Notes: generated by a model not told the origin, from the letters alone. DNA of 64,000 nucleotides from VRUE01 sp963807425 (GCA_963807425.1 CAWEBZ010000012.1:496001-560000), one strand, 5' to 3'; shown: positions 35,642 through 43,858, numbered from the stretch's first letter. Program-made: numbers and translations.

Positions 35642-36159
35642 GACAGCAGCCGCCGCATCCGCGGGCCGAGCGGGCGCGAAGCCGTTGGCGCGGTAGAAGG
35701 CCTCGGTCGCGCCGAGCCGCGGCGAAGCTCTCGCGCGGCAGGCCGACCTCGAGCCGCGCCGCGCCCTCCTCCCGGGCCAGCTCGACAGAGCGCCTCGACC
35801 AGGTCGCGGCCGAGCGCCCGGCTGCGCCAGTCGGGATGCGACCCAGAGGTCCTGGATCGTGCCGTAGCGCCCGGGCACGTGGATCGCGTGCTGCCAGCTG
35901 GCGGCGAGGACGCCGACGATCGTCCTCGCCCCCGGCCTCCGCCACCAGCAGGGCGCCCGCGCCCCGATCCTCTGGCAAGCTCTCGCGTCGCCTCCTCCAG
36001 CTCGGTCGCCGCGCGGGCCGCTCGCCGCTGAGCTCGACCAGCAGCTCCGCCGCCGCGGCCGCCGCGGCCGACGTCGTCTGGAGCGGCGCCTCCGGACGCG
36101 CCAGGTCGCCGTCGGCGACCGGCGCTCGGCCCTTCGGCCTCGGCCGCCGCCTCGCTCAT
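35638..36159 (-). CDS. GNAT-family N-acyltransferase (frameshifted)
   Basis: About 173 residues. ATG 36159 overlaps the PabA-PabB stop (ATGA). The GNAT core is visible in pieces: TIVGVLAASWQHAIHVPGRY, GTIQDLWVHPDWRSRALGRD (the V/W-P-x-x-R-x-x-x-L-G acyl-CoA loop), ARLEVGLPRESF, ATEAFYRANGF and a C-terminal GPRMRRLLS. The first 60 residues are Ala-rich and poorly readable. Two roles fit: acetyl-CoA-dependent acetylation (paired with the neighbouring deacetylase) or use of an aminoacyl-tRNA as donor, as some GNAT-fold enzymes do. Sequence alone cannot decide. Confidence 0.75.
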   Translation of the reverse strand: MSEAAAEAEGPSAGRRRRPGASGGAAPDDVGRGGRGGGAAGRAQRRAARAATELEEATRELARGSGRGRPAGGGGRGRGRSSASSPPAGSTRSTCPGATARSRTSGSHPDWRSRALGRDLVEALCRAGPGGGRGAARGRPAARELRRGSARPRPSTAPTASRPLGPRMRRLLS

Positions 36160-38337
36160 CGCCGCCTCCGCGGCCGTCCGCGCCGGCTCCAGCTCGACGC
36201 TCCAGGCGTCGGGCGAGTCGCTGCCGGTGACCGTGCTCGGCGATCGCCGCCATCGGCGCCCGCGCCTTGAGCAGGATCTCGTCGAACTCGTCCTCGGGGT
36301 CGGACTGCATGACGATCGCGCCGCCGGCGCCGATCGTCGTCCGGCCCGGTCGCAGCACGATCGTGCGGATGACGATGCTGAGGTCCATCGCGCCGTCGAG
36401 CCCGAAGTAGCCGATCGCGCCCGAGTAGACGCCGCGCGCCTCGGCCTCGATGTCGTCGATGATCTCCATCGTGCGCTGCTTCGGCGCGCCGGTCATCGAG
36501 CCGCCGGGGAAGCAGGCGCGGGCGCACTCGACCGCGCTGCGGTCCGCCGCCGAGCACGCCGCTCGACGGTCGAGATCAGCTGGTGCACCGTCGCGTAGTC
36601 CTCGACGACCATCAGCTCGGGGACGGCGACGCTGCCGACCTCGCAGACGATGCCGAGGTCGTTGCGCAGCAGGTCGACGATCATCAGGTGCTCGGCGTAG
36701 GTCTTTTCGTCGTTGGTCAGCTCGGCCTTCAGCGCCGCGTCCTCGGCCGGGGTCGGCGGAGCGCGAGGTCGTGCCCTTGATCGGCCGCGCCTCGACCCGG
36801 CGCTCGCGATCGACCGAGAGGAAGCGCTCGGGCGAGGAGCTGACCACGGCCACCTCGCCGAGCTTCAGGTAGGCGGCGAAGGGGGCCGGGTTGCTGCGGC
36901 GCAGGTTGCGGTAGAGGTCGAACGGGCTCGGGCTCGGCGTCGGTCGAGATCTGGTCGGTGAGGCAGACCTCGTAGGACTCGCCGGCGGCCAGTTCGGCCT
37001 GGCTGCGGGCGATGTCGGCGAGGTACTGCTCGCGCCCGCGACCGCAGTGGAAGCGTGACGTGGCGAGTCGCTCGGCTCGCCGAAGGCCGGCTCAGCGGGC
37101 GCGACGGCCGCGGGCGGGTCGGCGAGGACGTCGCGCACCGCCGCCTCGGCCTCGTCGAGCCAGTGCTCGGCGCTCCGCCTCGTCGCCGGCGGCAGATCGC
37201 GAGCAGGTGGGTGCGATGGCGCACGTGGTCGACGGCGATCAGGCGGTTGGCCAGCATCATCACCGCGTCGGGCACGTCGGAGCTGTGCACGTTGGTGCGC
37301 GCCGCAGTCCGCCTTGAGCTCGTAGCCGAGGTAGCCGACGAAGCCGCCGAGCAGGTCGGGCGGCAGGCTCGGCCGGTGCGCTCGATCGCGCGCTTGGCCA
37401 GCTCGCGGTCGAGCACGTCGAAGATCGAGCCGCGCTCGATCGTCGTCGCCGCCGGCGCGGTGGACCCGGACGCAGCCCCGGCGTCGACGTCGTACTCGAG
37501 CACGCAGCGGTCGGCGCCGGCGCTGGTGCCGAGGTAGGAGCTCTGCGCGAGCCGGGTCGGCGCGTCGGCGCTGTCGAGCCAGAAGGCGTGCTCCTCGGCG
37601 CGCGAAGAGCCGTTCGAAGAGCGCCTCGGTCGAGGGCTCGCCGGGGATCGAGCGCATGCGCAGCTCGGCGCCGGTGCCGGAGGCCGCGCCTTGGCACCTG
37701 GGTGCGCGCGCGGCGCGCTGTCGCGCGGCCGCTTCGTCGCCCGCACCAGCGCGGCGCTTTGCGCTGCCGCGGCCAGGCCGTAGAAGTTCTCGACCAGCCT
37801 GGCGCCGTGCTCGGTGGCGATCGACTCGGGGTGGAACTGGACGCCCCACATCGGCCGGCGGCGGTGTTCGATCCCCATCACCACGCCGTCGTCGGCCCAG
37901 GCGCAGACGTTGCCGTCCGGGCCCATGCCGGTGATCGCCAGCGAGTGGTAGCGGACGACCGGGAAGCCCTGCGGGATGCCCTCGAAGAGGCCGTCGCCTT
38001 CGTGGAAGATGCGGCTGAGCCGCCCGTGCATCGCCTCGGGCGCGCTGCGCACGTCGCCGTCGAGCAGTTGCCCGAGGCCCTGGTGGCCGAGGCAGATGCC
38101 GAGCACCGGGATCTCGCTGTAGCGGAGGATGTCGTCGCAGACGCAGAAGTCGTGCCAGCGCCGCGGCGTGCCCGGCCCGGGCGAGAGCACGATCGCGTCG
38201 AAGTCCCAGCGCGAGAGCGCCCGCCAGGAGACGGCGTCGTTGTCGACCACGATCGGCTCCTCGCCGGAGACGCCGGCGAGCAGGTGGAAGACGTTGTAGG
38301 TGTAGGAGTCGTGGTTGTCGACCAGCAGCGTCCTCAT
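36156..38337 (-). CDS. Fused PabA-PabB aminodeoxychorismate synthase (frameshifted)
   Basis: Makes 4-amino-4-deoxychorismate from chorismate and glutamine. The N-terminal half (to about 37800) is a glutamine amidotransferase in one frame: MRTLLVDNHDSYTYNVFHLL, then VLSPGPGTP, VLGICLGHQG (nucleophile Cys) and WGVQFHPESI (His-Glu). The C-terminal half is a chorismate-binding domain: LLGGFVGYLGYELKADCG, YLKLGEVAVVSSSPERFLSV, ARPIKGTTSRS, ECARACFPGGSMTGAPKQRT, RGVYSGAIGYFGLDGAMDLS and ILLKARAPMAAIAEH. Glu/Lys motifs are complete, but many indels break the frame. ATG 38337 overlaps the synthetase stop and TGA at 36156 overlaps the GNAT start. Such fusions occur in candicidin, chloramphenicol and pristinamycin clusters. 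With the PapB-like mutase it suggests a p-aminophenyl precursor. Confidence 0.87.
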
Positions 38338-40026
38338 CGCGCTGCCTCCAGTCCGAGGCCGCGGGCGCCCTGGGCGAGCGCCGCCTGGATCGCCTCCTGC
38401 ACGTGCGGGCTCGCGGTCCTCCTCCAGGTACCAGCGCGAGAGGTGGGCGACGTACGGGCCAGCGGGCTGACGTCGAGCCGCTCGACCGCCTGCTGCAGGT
38501 GGCGCCGGTACATCTCCGACTGGACGACGGCGAAGCGGTAGTCGGGGTCCTGCGCCGGCTCGGCGGCCGCGGCGCCGGAGCCGTTGCCGTTGTGGGCGCG
38601 CGCCCGCGCCAGGTCCCAGCCGAGGCTCTGCTCCTCGCGCAGCAGCTTCTCCGGCTCGAAGTCGAGCGGCTTGGTGTTGGTGTGCAGGAGGAAGTAGCCG
38701 AGCGCCACCTGCGGGCACGATCCGTTCGGCGGCGGGGTGGCCGCTGCGCGCACCGCGGCGCGCTCCGGCTCGGCCTCGATCGCCGTCGTCGATCCATTCG
38801 GCCAGCTCGTCGATCAGCAGCGCGTTCTTCTTGCTCGAGGAGACCGACTCGCTCTGTTTGGAGACCATGCCGTGGAAGATGTCGTGGTCGGGGTGGTTGA
38901 TCGTCGCCGCCGGCGCCCTTGGCCATCATCTCGTCCATCAGCTGGCGCCGGCAGGTGACGTGGGCGACCCACTCGAGGCCGCAGACCTGGATCGAGGTCG
39001 TGCCTTCGAGGCCCGGCGCGGCCATCCAGTAGGCGAGCGCCCGCATGTGCTGGGTCGGCAGGCCGTCGGCGCGCAGCAGCGGCATTTCCTCCAGCTCCTC
39101 GCGGTCGGTGAGGTAGATGACCGCGCCGTCGGGGCGGCGCTGCAGCATCCCGTGCTCGAGGCCGAGGTTGGAGAGCTCGGCGACCTCGGGCAGGAAGTCG
39201 GACTCGAAGAAGACGCGGTCGAAGGAGATGCCGAGCCGGGCCAGGGTCTTGCGCTGGCCCGAGATCACCCAGGCGCGCGTCTGTCGACCAGAGCTCGATC
39301 GCCGTCTGGTCGCCGTCGAGCACGCGCTGCAGCAGCTCGTCGGCGCTGTCGTTGTGGACGTCGACCTCGCGGGTCAGCGAGCTGGCCGGGTTGTCGTCGG
39401 CGAGCCCGGTCAGCGACGGCGCCGGCCTTGACGTACTCGGCGTAGCAGTCGCCGACGAAGTGGTCGCTCTTCTCGCCGTTGCTCGAGCGAGGACTGGGTG
39501 TGGCGGCCGCTGCTTGCACCACGCCCGCCATCGCCTCGCCCATGCTGCGGCCGACGTCGCAGATGATGCTGCGCCGCTCGACCTTGCCGCCGGCCTCGGT
39601 CAGCGCGCGCGCCGAGCGCGTTGCCGAGCGCGAGGTTGCGCAGGTGGCCGATGTGCAGGGCCTTGGTCGAGTTGGCGTCCCAGAAGTTGAGCGCGTAGCG
39701 CCGGCCGGCGGCGATGTCGGCATTCGCTCGGTCGCCGCCTCGCCCGGCGTCGAGCGCCTGCCCCGGTCTGCTCGACCCAGTCGTCGGCGAGGCGCAGCCA
39801 GACCTGCTTGCCGCTCGCGCTCGACCGCCTCGACCCAGGGCTCGCGCCTCGATCTGCTCCAGCGCCGCGAGCGCGGCGGCGTCCTCCTGCCAGCCGTGGA
39901 CCCGCGGCACCAGCATCAGGTCGAAGCGCTCGTGCGGGCTGGTAGGGCGCCCGCGGCGCCCAGAGCGGCCGCTCCCCTCCCGCCGGTCGCGATCTCGTCG
40001 AAATGGTCGAAGAGATTGGTCGCCAT
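38334..40026 (-). CDS. ArgRS-like class I aminoacyl-tRNA synthetase homologue (frameshifted)
   Basis: About 564 residues from ATG 40026. The class I HIGH motif is in TKALHIGHLRNLALGNALAR, inside a FWDANSTKALHIGH context like arginyl-tRNA synthetase. Other readable blocks are KVERRSIICDVGRSMGEAMA, EKSDHFVGDCYAEYVKA, WVISGQRKTLARLGISFDRV, HMRALAYWMAAPGLEG, and a KMSKS-region equivalent VSKQSESVSSSKKNALLIDE, which is far from the usual KMSTR form. The C-terminus has an anticodon-domain-like VVQSEMYRRHLQQAVERLD. The stop overlaps the PabA-PabB start. It lies 31 bases after an odd tRNA gene on the same strand. A biosynthetic or resistance paralogue fits better than the housekeeping enzyme, but this is inference; indels prevent a full reading. 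Confidence 0.75.
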
Positions 40027-40056
40027 AGCTGGTCACGGTTCGACTTCCATTGGCAA

Positions 40057-40129
40057 TGCACCAGCCGGGGCTCGAACCCGGATCTCCGGCTTTTAAGGCC
40101 GACCCTTTAACCGATTAAGGCACTGGTGC
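40057..40129 (-). tRNA. Non-canonical tRNA gene, UAA anticodon with short variable loop
   Basis: Seventy-two bases plus an unpaired A73 fold as a complete cloverleaf: acceptor GCACCAG/CTGGTGC (7 bp), D stem CCTT/AAGG with a nine-base loop containing the GG pair, anticodon stem TCGGC/GCCGG (one T-G pair), loop CTTAAAA, four-base variable loop AGAT, T stem CCGGG/CCCGG with loop TTCGAGC. CCA is not encoded. The anticodon is TAA, which reads the rare leucine codon UUA, but leucine tRNAs have a long variable arm and this one does not. C10-G25 replaces the usual G10-C25. A15 can pair with T48. The gene lies 31 bases upstream of the synthetase-like gene and is probably co-transcribed with it. Confidence 0.85.
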
Positions 40130-40278
40130 TTGTCCAGCTATGGGGCCCCTGCGAGGCCCAAAACTTTTCGACTATTAAATTTTTTCGCAGCTTAGCAAGC
40201 TCTCTGTCGTCTTGCCAAAACGGGGCGCACGCATCTAGGCGAACCTCACGTTTCCGCTAGCCGGGGCGTTGAAGATGC
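40130..40278. promoter_or_regulatory. AT-rich intergenic region upstream of the tRNA operon and the hydrolase
   Basis: This 149-base divergent region contains an AT-rich core (about 40160-40190) that stands out in this GC-rich window. On the minus strand TTGGCA followed after 18 bases by TAAGCT is a possible promoter for the tRNA operon. Weak; no clear box is seen for the plus-strand hydrolase. Confidence 0.4.
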
Positions 40279-41142
40279 ATGCAGCGCCAAGACCGCTACT
40301 TCTCTTCCGCCGGCGATCCCTGCGCCGCCTGGCTCTATCCGGCGGCCGGCGGCGCTTCCACGGCACCAGTCGTCGTCATGGCGCACGGCCTGTCCGGCAC
40401 CCGCCGTGACCGGCTCGGGCCGTTTGCCGAGCGCTTCGCCGCGGCGGGCGCGGCCGCCCTGGTCTTCGACCATCGTGGCTTCGGCGACAGCGGCGGCGAG
40501 CCCGACCTATTCCGTCCGGCGCGGCAGCTCGAGGACTGGCGCGCGGCGATCGCCCACGCCCGGGCGCTGCCCGGCGTCGACCCCGATCGGGTAGCTACCT
40601 TCGGCTCCTCAATGGGTGGCGGCAACGCCCTCGCCGCCGCCGCGGAAGACTCCCGAGTCGCCGCCGCGATCAGCCAGGTCCCCTTCCTCGACATCCTGCG
40701 CCAGTCGCACCGTTCCTCTCTCCGGATCACCGCCACGATGCTGCTCGCCGCGGTCCTCGGCCGGCACCTTCCCGCCGTAGGTCAACCGCACGAGGCGGCC
40801 TTCATCAACGCGCCCGGCGCGGAGGATGGCTGGCGCCGCGTCGTCGCCGCTGGCGAGGAATCCCGCTGGCGCGACAGGGTCTCCTCCCGCTGGCTCCTTG
40901 GCCGCCCTTTTCGACCCGCCCGGCATGCCGCCACCCTCCACTGCCCCTGGCTCGTCTGCGTCGGCGAGGCCGATCGGGTCGCCAAGCCGGGGCCGGCCAT
41001 AGCCGCGTCCCGGCGCGCCCCCCAGGGCGAGCTGCGCACCTACGCCGGCGTCGACCACTTCGACATCTACGAGGGACCCGGGCACGAGGCCGTAGTCGCC
41101 GACCAGCTCGCCTTCCTCAGTCGTCACCTGATGCGCGACTGA
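40279..41142 (+). CDS. Alpha/beta hydrolase
   Basis: 287 residues. Serine hydrolase fold: VVVMAHGLSGTRRDRLGPFA (oxyanion strand), VFDHRGFGDSGG, the nucleophile elbow GSSMGGGNAL with Ser near residue 113, Asp probably in CVGEADRVAKPG, and the catalytic His in VDHFDIYEGPGHE near the C-terminus. No signal peptide, so probably cytoplasmic. Resembles X-Pro dipeptidyl-peptidase-like or dienelactone hydrolase-like proteins; substrate unknown. It is the first clean gene to the right of the indel-rich block and diverges from the tRNA operon. Confidence 0.85.
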   Translation: MQRQDRYFSSAGDPCAAWLYPAAGGASTAPVVVMAHGLSGTRRDRLGPFAERFAAAGAAALVFDHRGFGDSGGEPDLFRPARQLEDWRAAIAHARALPGVDPDRVATFGSSMGGGNALAAAAEDSRVAAAISQVPFLDILRQSHRSSLRITATMLLAAVLGRHLPAVGQPHEAAFINAPGAEDGWRRVVAAGEESRWRDRVSSRWLLGRPFRPARHAATLHCPWLVCVGEADRVAKPGPAIAASRRAPQGELRTYAGVDHFDIYEGPGHEAVVADQLAFLSRHLMRD

Positions 41143-41157
41143 GTCACTCCGCCTTCG

Positions 41158-41823
41158 CTAGCCCGCCTGAGACGACTCGTATTCGTCGTGCAGGCGCCAC
41201 CACTCGTACCGCGGCGCCTGCGGCCGGCCAGGAGGGGTGTCCTCCCACTCCTCCTGGCGGCCAAGCGGCGTCAGGTCGAGGAAGGTCCAGACGCTGCCGA
41301 GGGCCTCGACCCCGCGCCCTTTCGTCGCGTAGGCGAGGAAGACGCGGTCGCCGTCGCGCAGGAAGACGTCGAGAGCGAAGTACTCGGTAGTCCCGCATGC
41401 CTCCTGGAAGTCCTCGCCGACGACGGTGTACCAGGGGATAGACCAGCCCATCCGGCGCTTGAACTCCTCGATCTGCGACTGGGGCGCCCGCGAGACGAGC
41501 GCGAAGGAGGTGTCGCGGGCGTTGAGGTGGGCCAGGTGGCTGACCTGGTCGGTGAACATCGAGCAGCCGCCGCAGGGCTTCCCGTCCGGCGGGAACCAGA
41601 AGTGGTAGACGATCAGCTGGCGGCGTCCCTCGAAGAGCTCGACCAGCTTGACGGTCCCGTCGGGTCCCTCAAAGGCGTAATCCGCCGAGAACTCCATCAT
41701 CGGCTGGCGGCGACGCTCGGCCGCGAGCGCGTCTCGAGCCCGGGTGGCCTCCTTCTCCTTTGCCAGCAACGCCTCGTGGGAGCGCTGCCACTCCTCCTCG
41801 CTGACGACCGGTGGTAGCTCCAT
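41158..41823 (-). CDS. DUF899 family thioredoxin-like protein
   Basis: 221 residues. The N-terminal coiled helix RSHEALLAKEKEATRARDAL is followed by a thioredoxin-like core with YHFWFPPDGKPCGGCSMFTD (CxxC-type pair) and HLNARDTSFALVSRAPQSQI, then WYTVVGEDFQEACGTTEYFA and an EWWRLHDEY tail. These are hallmarks of the actinobacterial DUF899 family, annotated as predicted dithiol-disulfide oxidoreductases; no substrate is known. Convergent with the hydrolase at 40279-41142. Confidence 0.88.
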   Translation of the reverse strand: MELPPVVSEEEWQRSHEALLAKEKEATRARDALAAERRRQPMMEFSADYAFEGPDGTVKLVELFEGRRQLIVYHFWFPPDGKPCGGCSMFTDQVSHLAHLNARDTSFALVSRAPQSQIEEFKRRMGWSIPWYTVVGEDFQEACGTTEYFALDVFLRDGDRVFLAYATKGRGVEALGSVWTFLDLTPLGRQEEWEDTPPGRPQAPRYEWWRLHDEYESSQAG

Positions 41824-41921
41824 CCTGTACGGGCTACCCCCGAAGACGGAGTATGAAAAAGGGACTAACCAGGCTTAGGGGCCTCAAGTTTTTGGGTAAG
41901 GGGCCGAAGGAGGTGTAAGCA

Positions 41922-42113
41922 ATGTTCCGATGCGACCACTGTCATACCGAGTACGGCGGGATCCGCGGGATCGCCGCCGAGCGCTGCCCACGCTGCACGA
42001 GCAAGGACGGCGTCGCCGCCCAGCAGCGCCCGGCCCTCCTAGCGATGGCGCCGGCCGCTCCCTGGCGGCCGCCCCAGCTGGCCGCCTCTAGCTGGTCCCT
42101 CTCCTCACGCTAG
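41922..42113 (+). CDS. Small zinc-ribbon protein
   Basis: 63 residues with CDHC and CPRC knuckles (Cys4, Cys7, Cys22, Cys25), a probable zinc ribbon, in the block MFRCDHCHTEYGGIRGIAAE. A strong ribosome site AAGGAGG lies 8 bases upstream. The C-terminal half is Ala/Pro-rich. A paralogue with the same MFRCxxCxxxY start lies at 47549-47755. Function unknown. Confidence 0.7.
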   Translation: MFRCDHCHTEYGGIRGIAAERCPRCTSKDGVAAQQRPALLAMAPAAPWRPPQLAASSWSLSSR

Positions 42114-42122
42114 GCCCCTCCC

Positions 42123-42287
42123 CTAGTACCACTTGCCGCGGGCAAAGCCCCCGAAGGCGATCAGCCCGATCAGGGCGACGATCAGCCCGATCCAGAAGCT
42201 CCAGACGATCATCAGGACGATCCCGACGATGACGAGGATTCCCCCGAGCGAGATACCGGCACCTGAACTTCTATCTCTTGCAGCCAC
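42123..42287 (-). CDS. Small single-pass membrane protein, 54 residues
   Basis: GTG at 42287 follows AAGGAGG with good spacing. The product starts AARDRSSGAGISLGG and continues with about 30 hydrophobic residues (ILVIVGIVLMIVW, then LIVALIGLIAF), ending GGFARGKWY. One long or two short membrane helices. No family recognised. It is shorter than usual annotation cut-offs and easily missed. Confidence 0.7.
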   Translation of the reverse strand: MAARDRSSGAGISLGGILVIVGIVLMIVWSFWIGLIVALIGLIAFGGFARGKWY

Positions 42288-42374
42288 CTGATCCTCCTTG
42301 GGTCTTGCCTCTCCGCACCGCCTGTAGACGCAGCACTACCCCGACGAGGCGCTGCTGAACCGCTCCCAGAGAGA

Positions 42375-42411
42375 GGGTGGGGCTCGTTTTGGCCCCGCCC
42401 CTGGGGGTAGC
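42375..42411. other. GC-rich hairpin upstream of the alcohol dehydrogenase
   Basis: The inverted repeat GGGTGGGGC ... GCCCCGCCC encloses a loop containing CGTTTT. It lies about 45 bases before the ATG at 42454, so it could be a terminator for upstream transcription or a leader structure. Base pairing is by eye. Confidence 0.4.
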
Positions 42412-42453
42412 CGAACCTTGACCGAGAGCTTCCCCTCGAGCAAAGGACCAGCG

Positions 42454-43641
42454 ATGAAGGCGCTCACTTTCCACGGCAAACGCGACGTGCGGGTCGACGA
42501 GGTTCCCGACCCCTCGATCCAGGAGCCGACCGACGCGATCGTCCGCATCACCTCGACCGCGATCTGCGGCTCCGACCTCCACCTCTACGAGGTGCTGGGG
42601 ATGTTCATCGAGGAAGGCGACATCCTCGGCCACGAGCCGATGGGGGTGGTCGAGGAAGTCGGCAGCGAGGTCAAGCAGATCAAAGCCGGCGACCGCGTCG
42701 TGATCCCCTTCAACATCTCCTGCGGCGATTGCTGGATGTGCAAGCAGCAGCTCTACGCCCAGTGCGAGACGACCCAGAACCGCGAGCAGGAGAAGGGCGC
42801 CTCGCTCTTCGGCTACACCAAGCTCTACGGCGAGGTGCCCGGCGGCCAGGCCGAATTCCTGCGCGTGCCGCAGGCCCAGTTCGGTCCGATCAAGGTGCCC
42901 GAGGGCCCGCCCGACGAGCGCTTCCTCTTCCTCTCCGACGTGCTGCCGACCGCCTGGCAGGCGGTGGAGTACGCGGCGATCCCGCAGGGCGGCAGCGTCG
43001 CCGTCTACGGGCTCGGGCCGATCGGGCAGATGTGCGCCCGGATCGCCCGCTATAAGGGAGCTGAGCTGGTGATCGGAGTCGATTCAGTCCCCGAGCGGCT
43101 GGAGATGGCCCGCCGCCACGGGATCGAAGCGGTCGATTCCGGCGAGCACGAGGACGTGCCTGCCGCGATCCAGGAGATGACCGAGGGCCGCGGGCCCGAC
43201 GCGGTGATCGACGCGGTCGGGATGGAGGCGCATGGCGCCCCAGGGGCAGAGCTCGCCCAGAAGCTGACCGGCATGCTGCCGGACAAGCTGGCGGCGAAGG
43301 CAACCGAAAAGGCCGCGGTCGACCGCATGTCAGCCCTGCACGACTCGATCGACACGGTGCGCCGGGGCGGCACGATCTCGATCTCCGGCGTCTACGGAGG
43401 CCAGCTCGATCCGATGCCGATGATGCAGCTCTTCGATAAGGGGGTCCAGCTGCGCATGGGTCAGGCTCACGTGAAGCGCTGGACCGACGAGATCCTGCCG
43501 CTGCTGGATGAGGACGCCGGCGACCCGCTGGGCGTAGACGACCTGACCACCCACCGGCTGCCGTTGGCAGATGCCCCCGGCGCCTACTCGATGTTCCAGA
43601 AGAAGGAAGACGGGGCGATCAAGGTCGTTCTCAAGCCTTAG
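42454..43641 (+). CDS. Zinc-dependent alcohol dehydrogenase, formaldehyde-dehydrogenase-like
   Basis: 395 residues from ATG 42454, chosen because AAAGGA lies 7 bases upstream; the in-frame extension to 42418 has no such site. Medium-chain dehydrogenase fold: catalytic zinc Cys in TAICGSDLHLYE, GHEPMGVVEEVG, structural zinc cysteines in CGDCWMCKQQLYAQC, and a nucleotide-binding loop YGLGPIGQMCARI. The long form with an extended C-terminus is typical of the glutathione-independent formaldehyde dehydrogenase-like group. Probably cytoplasmic NAD(P)-linked oxidation of an alcohol or aldehyde. Confidence 0.9.
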   Translation: MKALTFHGKRDVRVDEVPDPSIQEPTDAIVRITSTAICGSDLHLYEVLGMFIEEGDILGHEPMGVVEEVGSEVKQIKAGDRVVIPFNISCGDCWMCKQQLYAQCETTQNREQEKGASLFGYTKLYGEVPGGQAEFLRVPQAQFGPIKVPEGPPDERFLFLSDVLPTAWQAVEYAAIPQGGSVAVYGLGPIGQMCARIARYKGAELVIGVDSVPERLEMARRHGIEAVDSGEHEDVPAAIQEMTEGRGPDAVIDAVGMEAHGAPGAELAQKLTGMLPDKLAAKATEKAAVDRMSALHDSIDTVRRGGTISISGVYGGQLDPMPMMQLFDKGVQLRMGQAHVKRWTDEILPLLDEDAGDPLGVDDLTTHRLPLADAPGAYSMFQKKEDGAIKVVLKP

Positions 43642-43668
43642 GGGTGCAAAAACAGGAGGCGCCCGAAC

Positions 43669-43700
43669 GATCCGGGGCCGCCCAAAGGCGGCCCCGGATC
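43669..43700 (+). terminator. Perfect inverted repeat after the alcohol dehydrogenase
   Basis: GATCCGGGGCCGCC and GGCGGCCCCGGATC (14 bp, perfect) flank a four-base CAAA loop, 27 bases after the stop. A very stable stem without a clear T run; a plausible actinobacterial-type terminator. Confidence 0.65.
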
Positions 43701-43813
43701 AGGTGCTTGGGAACGAGCGCGGGAACAGCCACTGGGTGGGACAACGCCCAGCCTCCCTTTGCTCGCCGGTGCCCGGGTTGGATTCCGCCGGGCGGCCGAA
43801 ACAAGTGCGGCGC

Positions 43814-43858
43814 CTAGCGGCCCTGCACCTCCAGTGTCCCCTGAAGCATGTGACTCAA
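43814..43858 (-). CDS. Possible 14-codon leader or microprotein with a very strong ribosome site
   Basis: GGAGGT (43873-43868), within a longer anti-SD match AGAAAGGAGGTGGTCC, lies 9 bases before TTG 43858. The frame reads MSHMLQGTLEVQGR and stops at 43814. It is in the 275-base gap 43642-43916. The ribosome site is the strongest in the region, but no larger frame uses it. A real peptide, a leader ORF or a structured RNA are all possible. Confidence 0.35.
   Translation of the reverse strand: MSHMLQGTLEVQGR

Noticed and set aside
38334..40026. Housekeeping arginyl-tRNA synthetase
   Set aside because: Not favoured because of the altered KMSKS region, coupling to PabA-PabB and the adjacent odd tRNA; it cannot be fully excluded without the rest of the genome.
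40057..40129. The tRNA read as an ordinary tRNA-Leu(UAA) like bldA
   Set aside because: Leucine tRNAs need a long variable arm, whereas this gene has four variable-loop bases and an intact fold without it.
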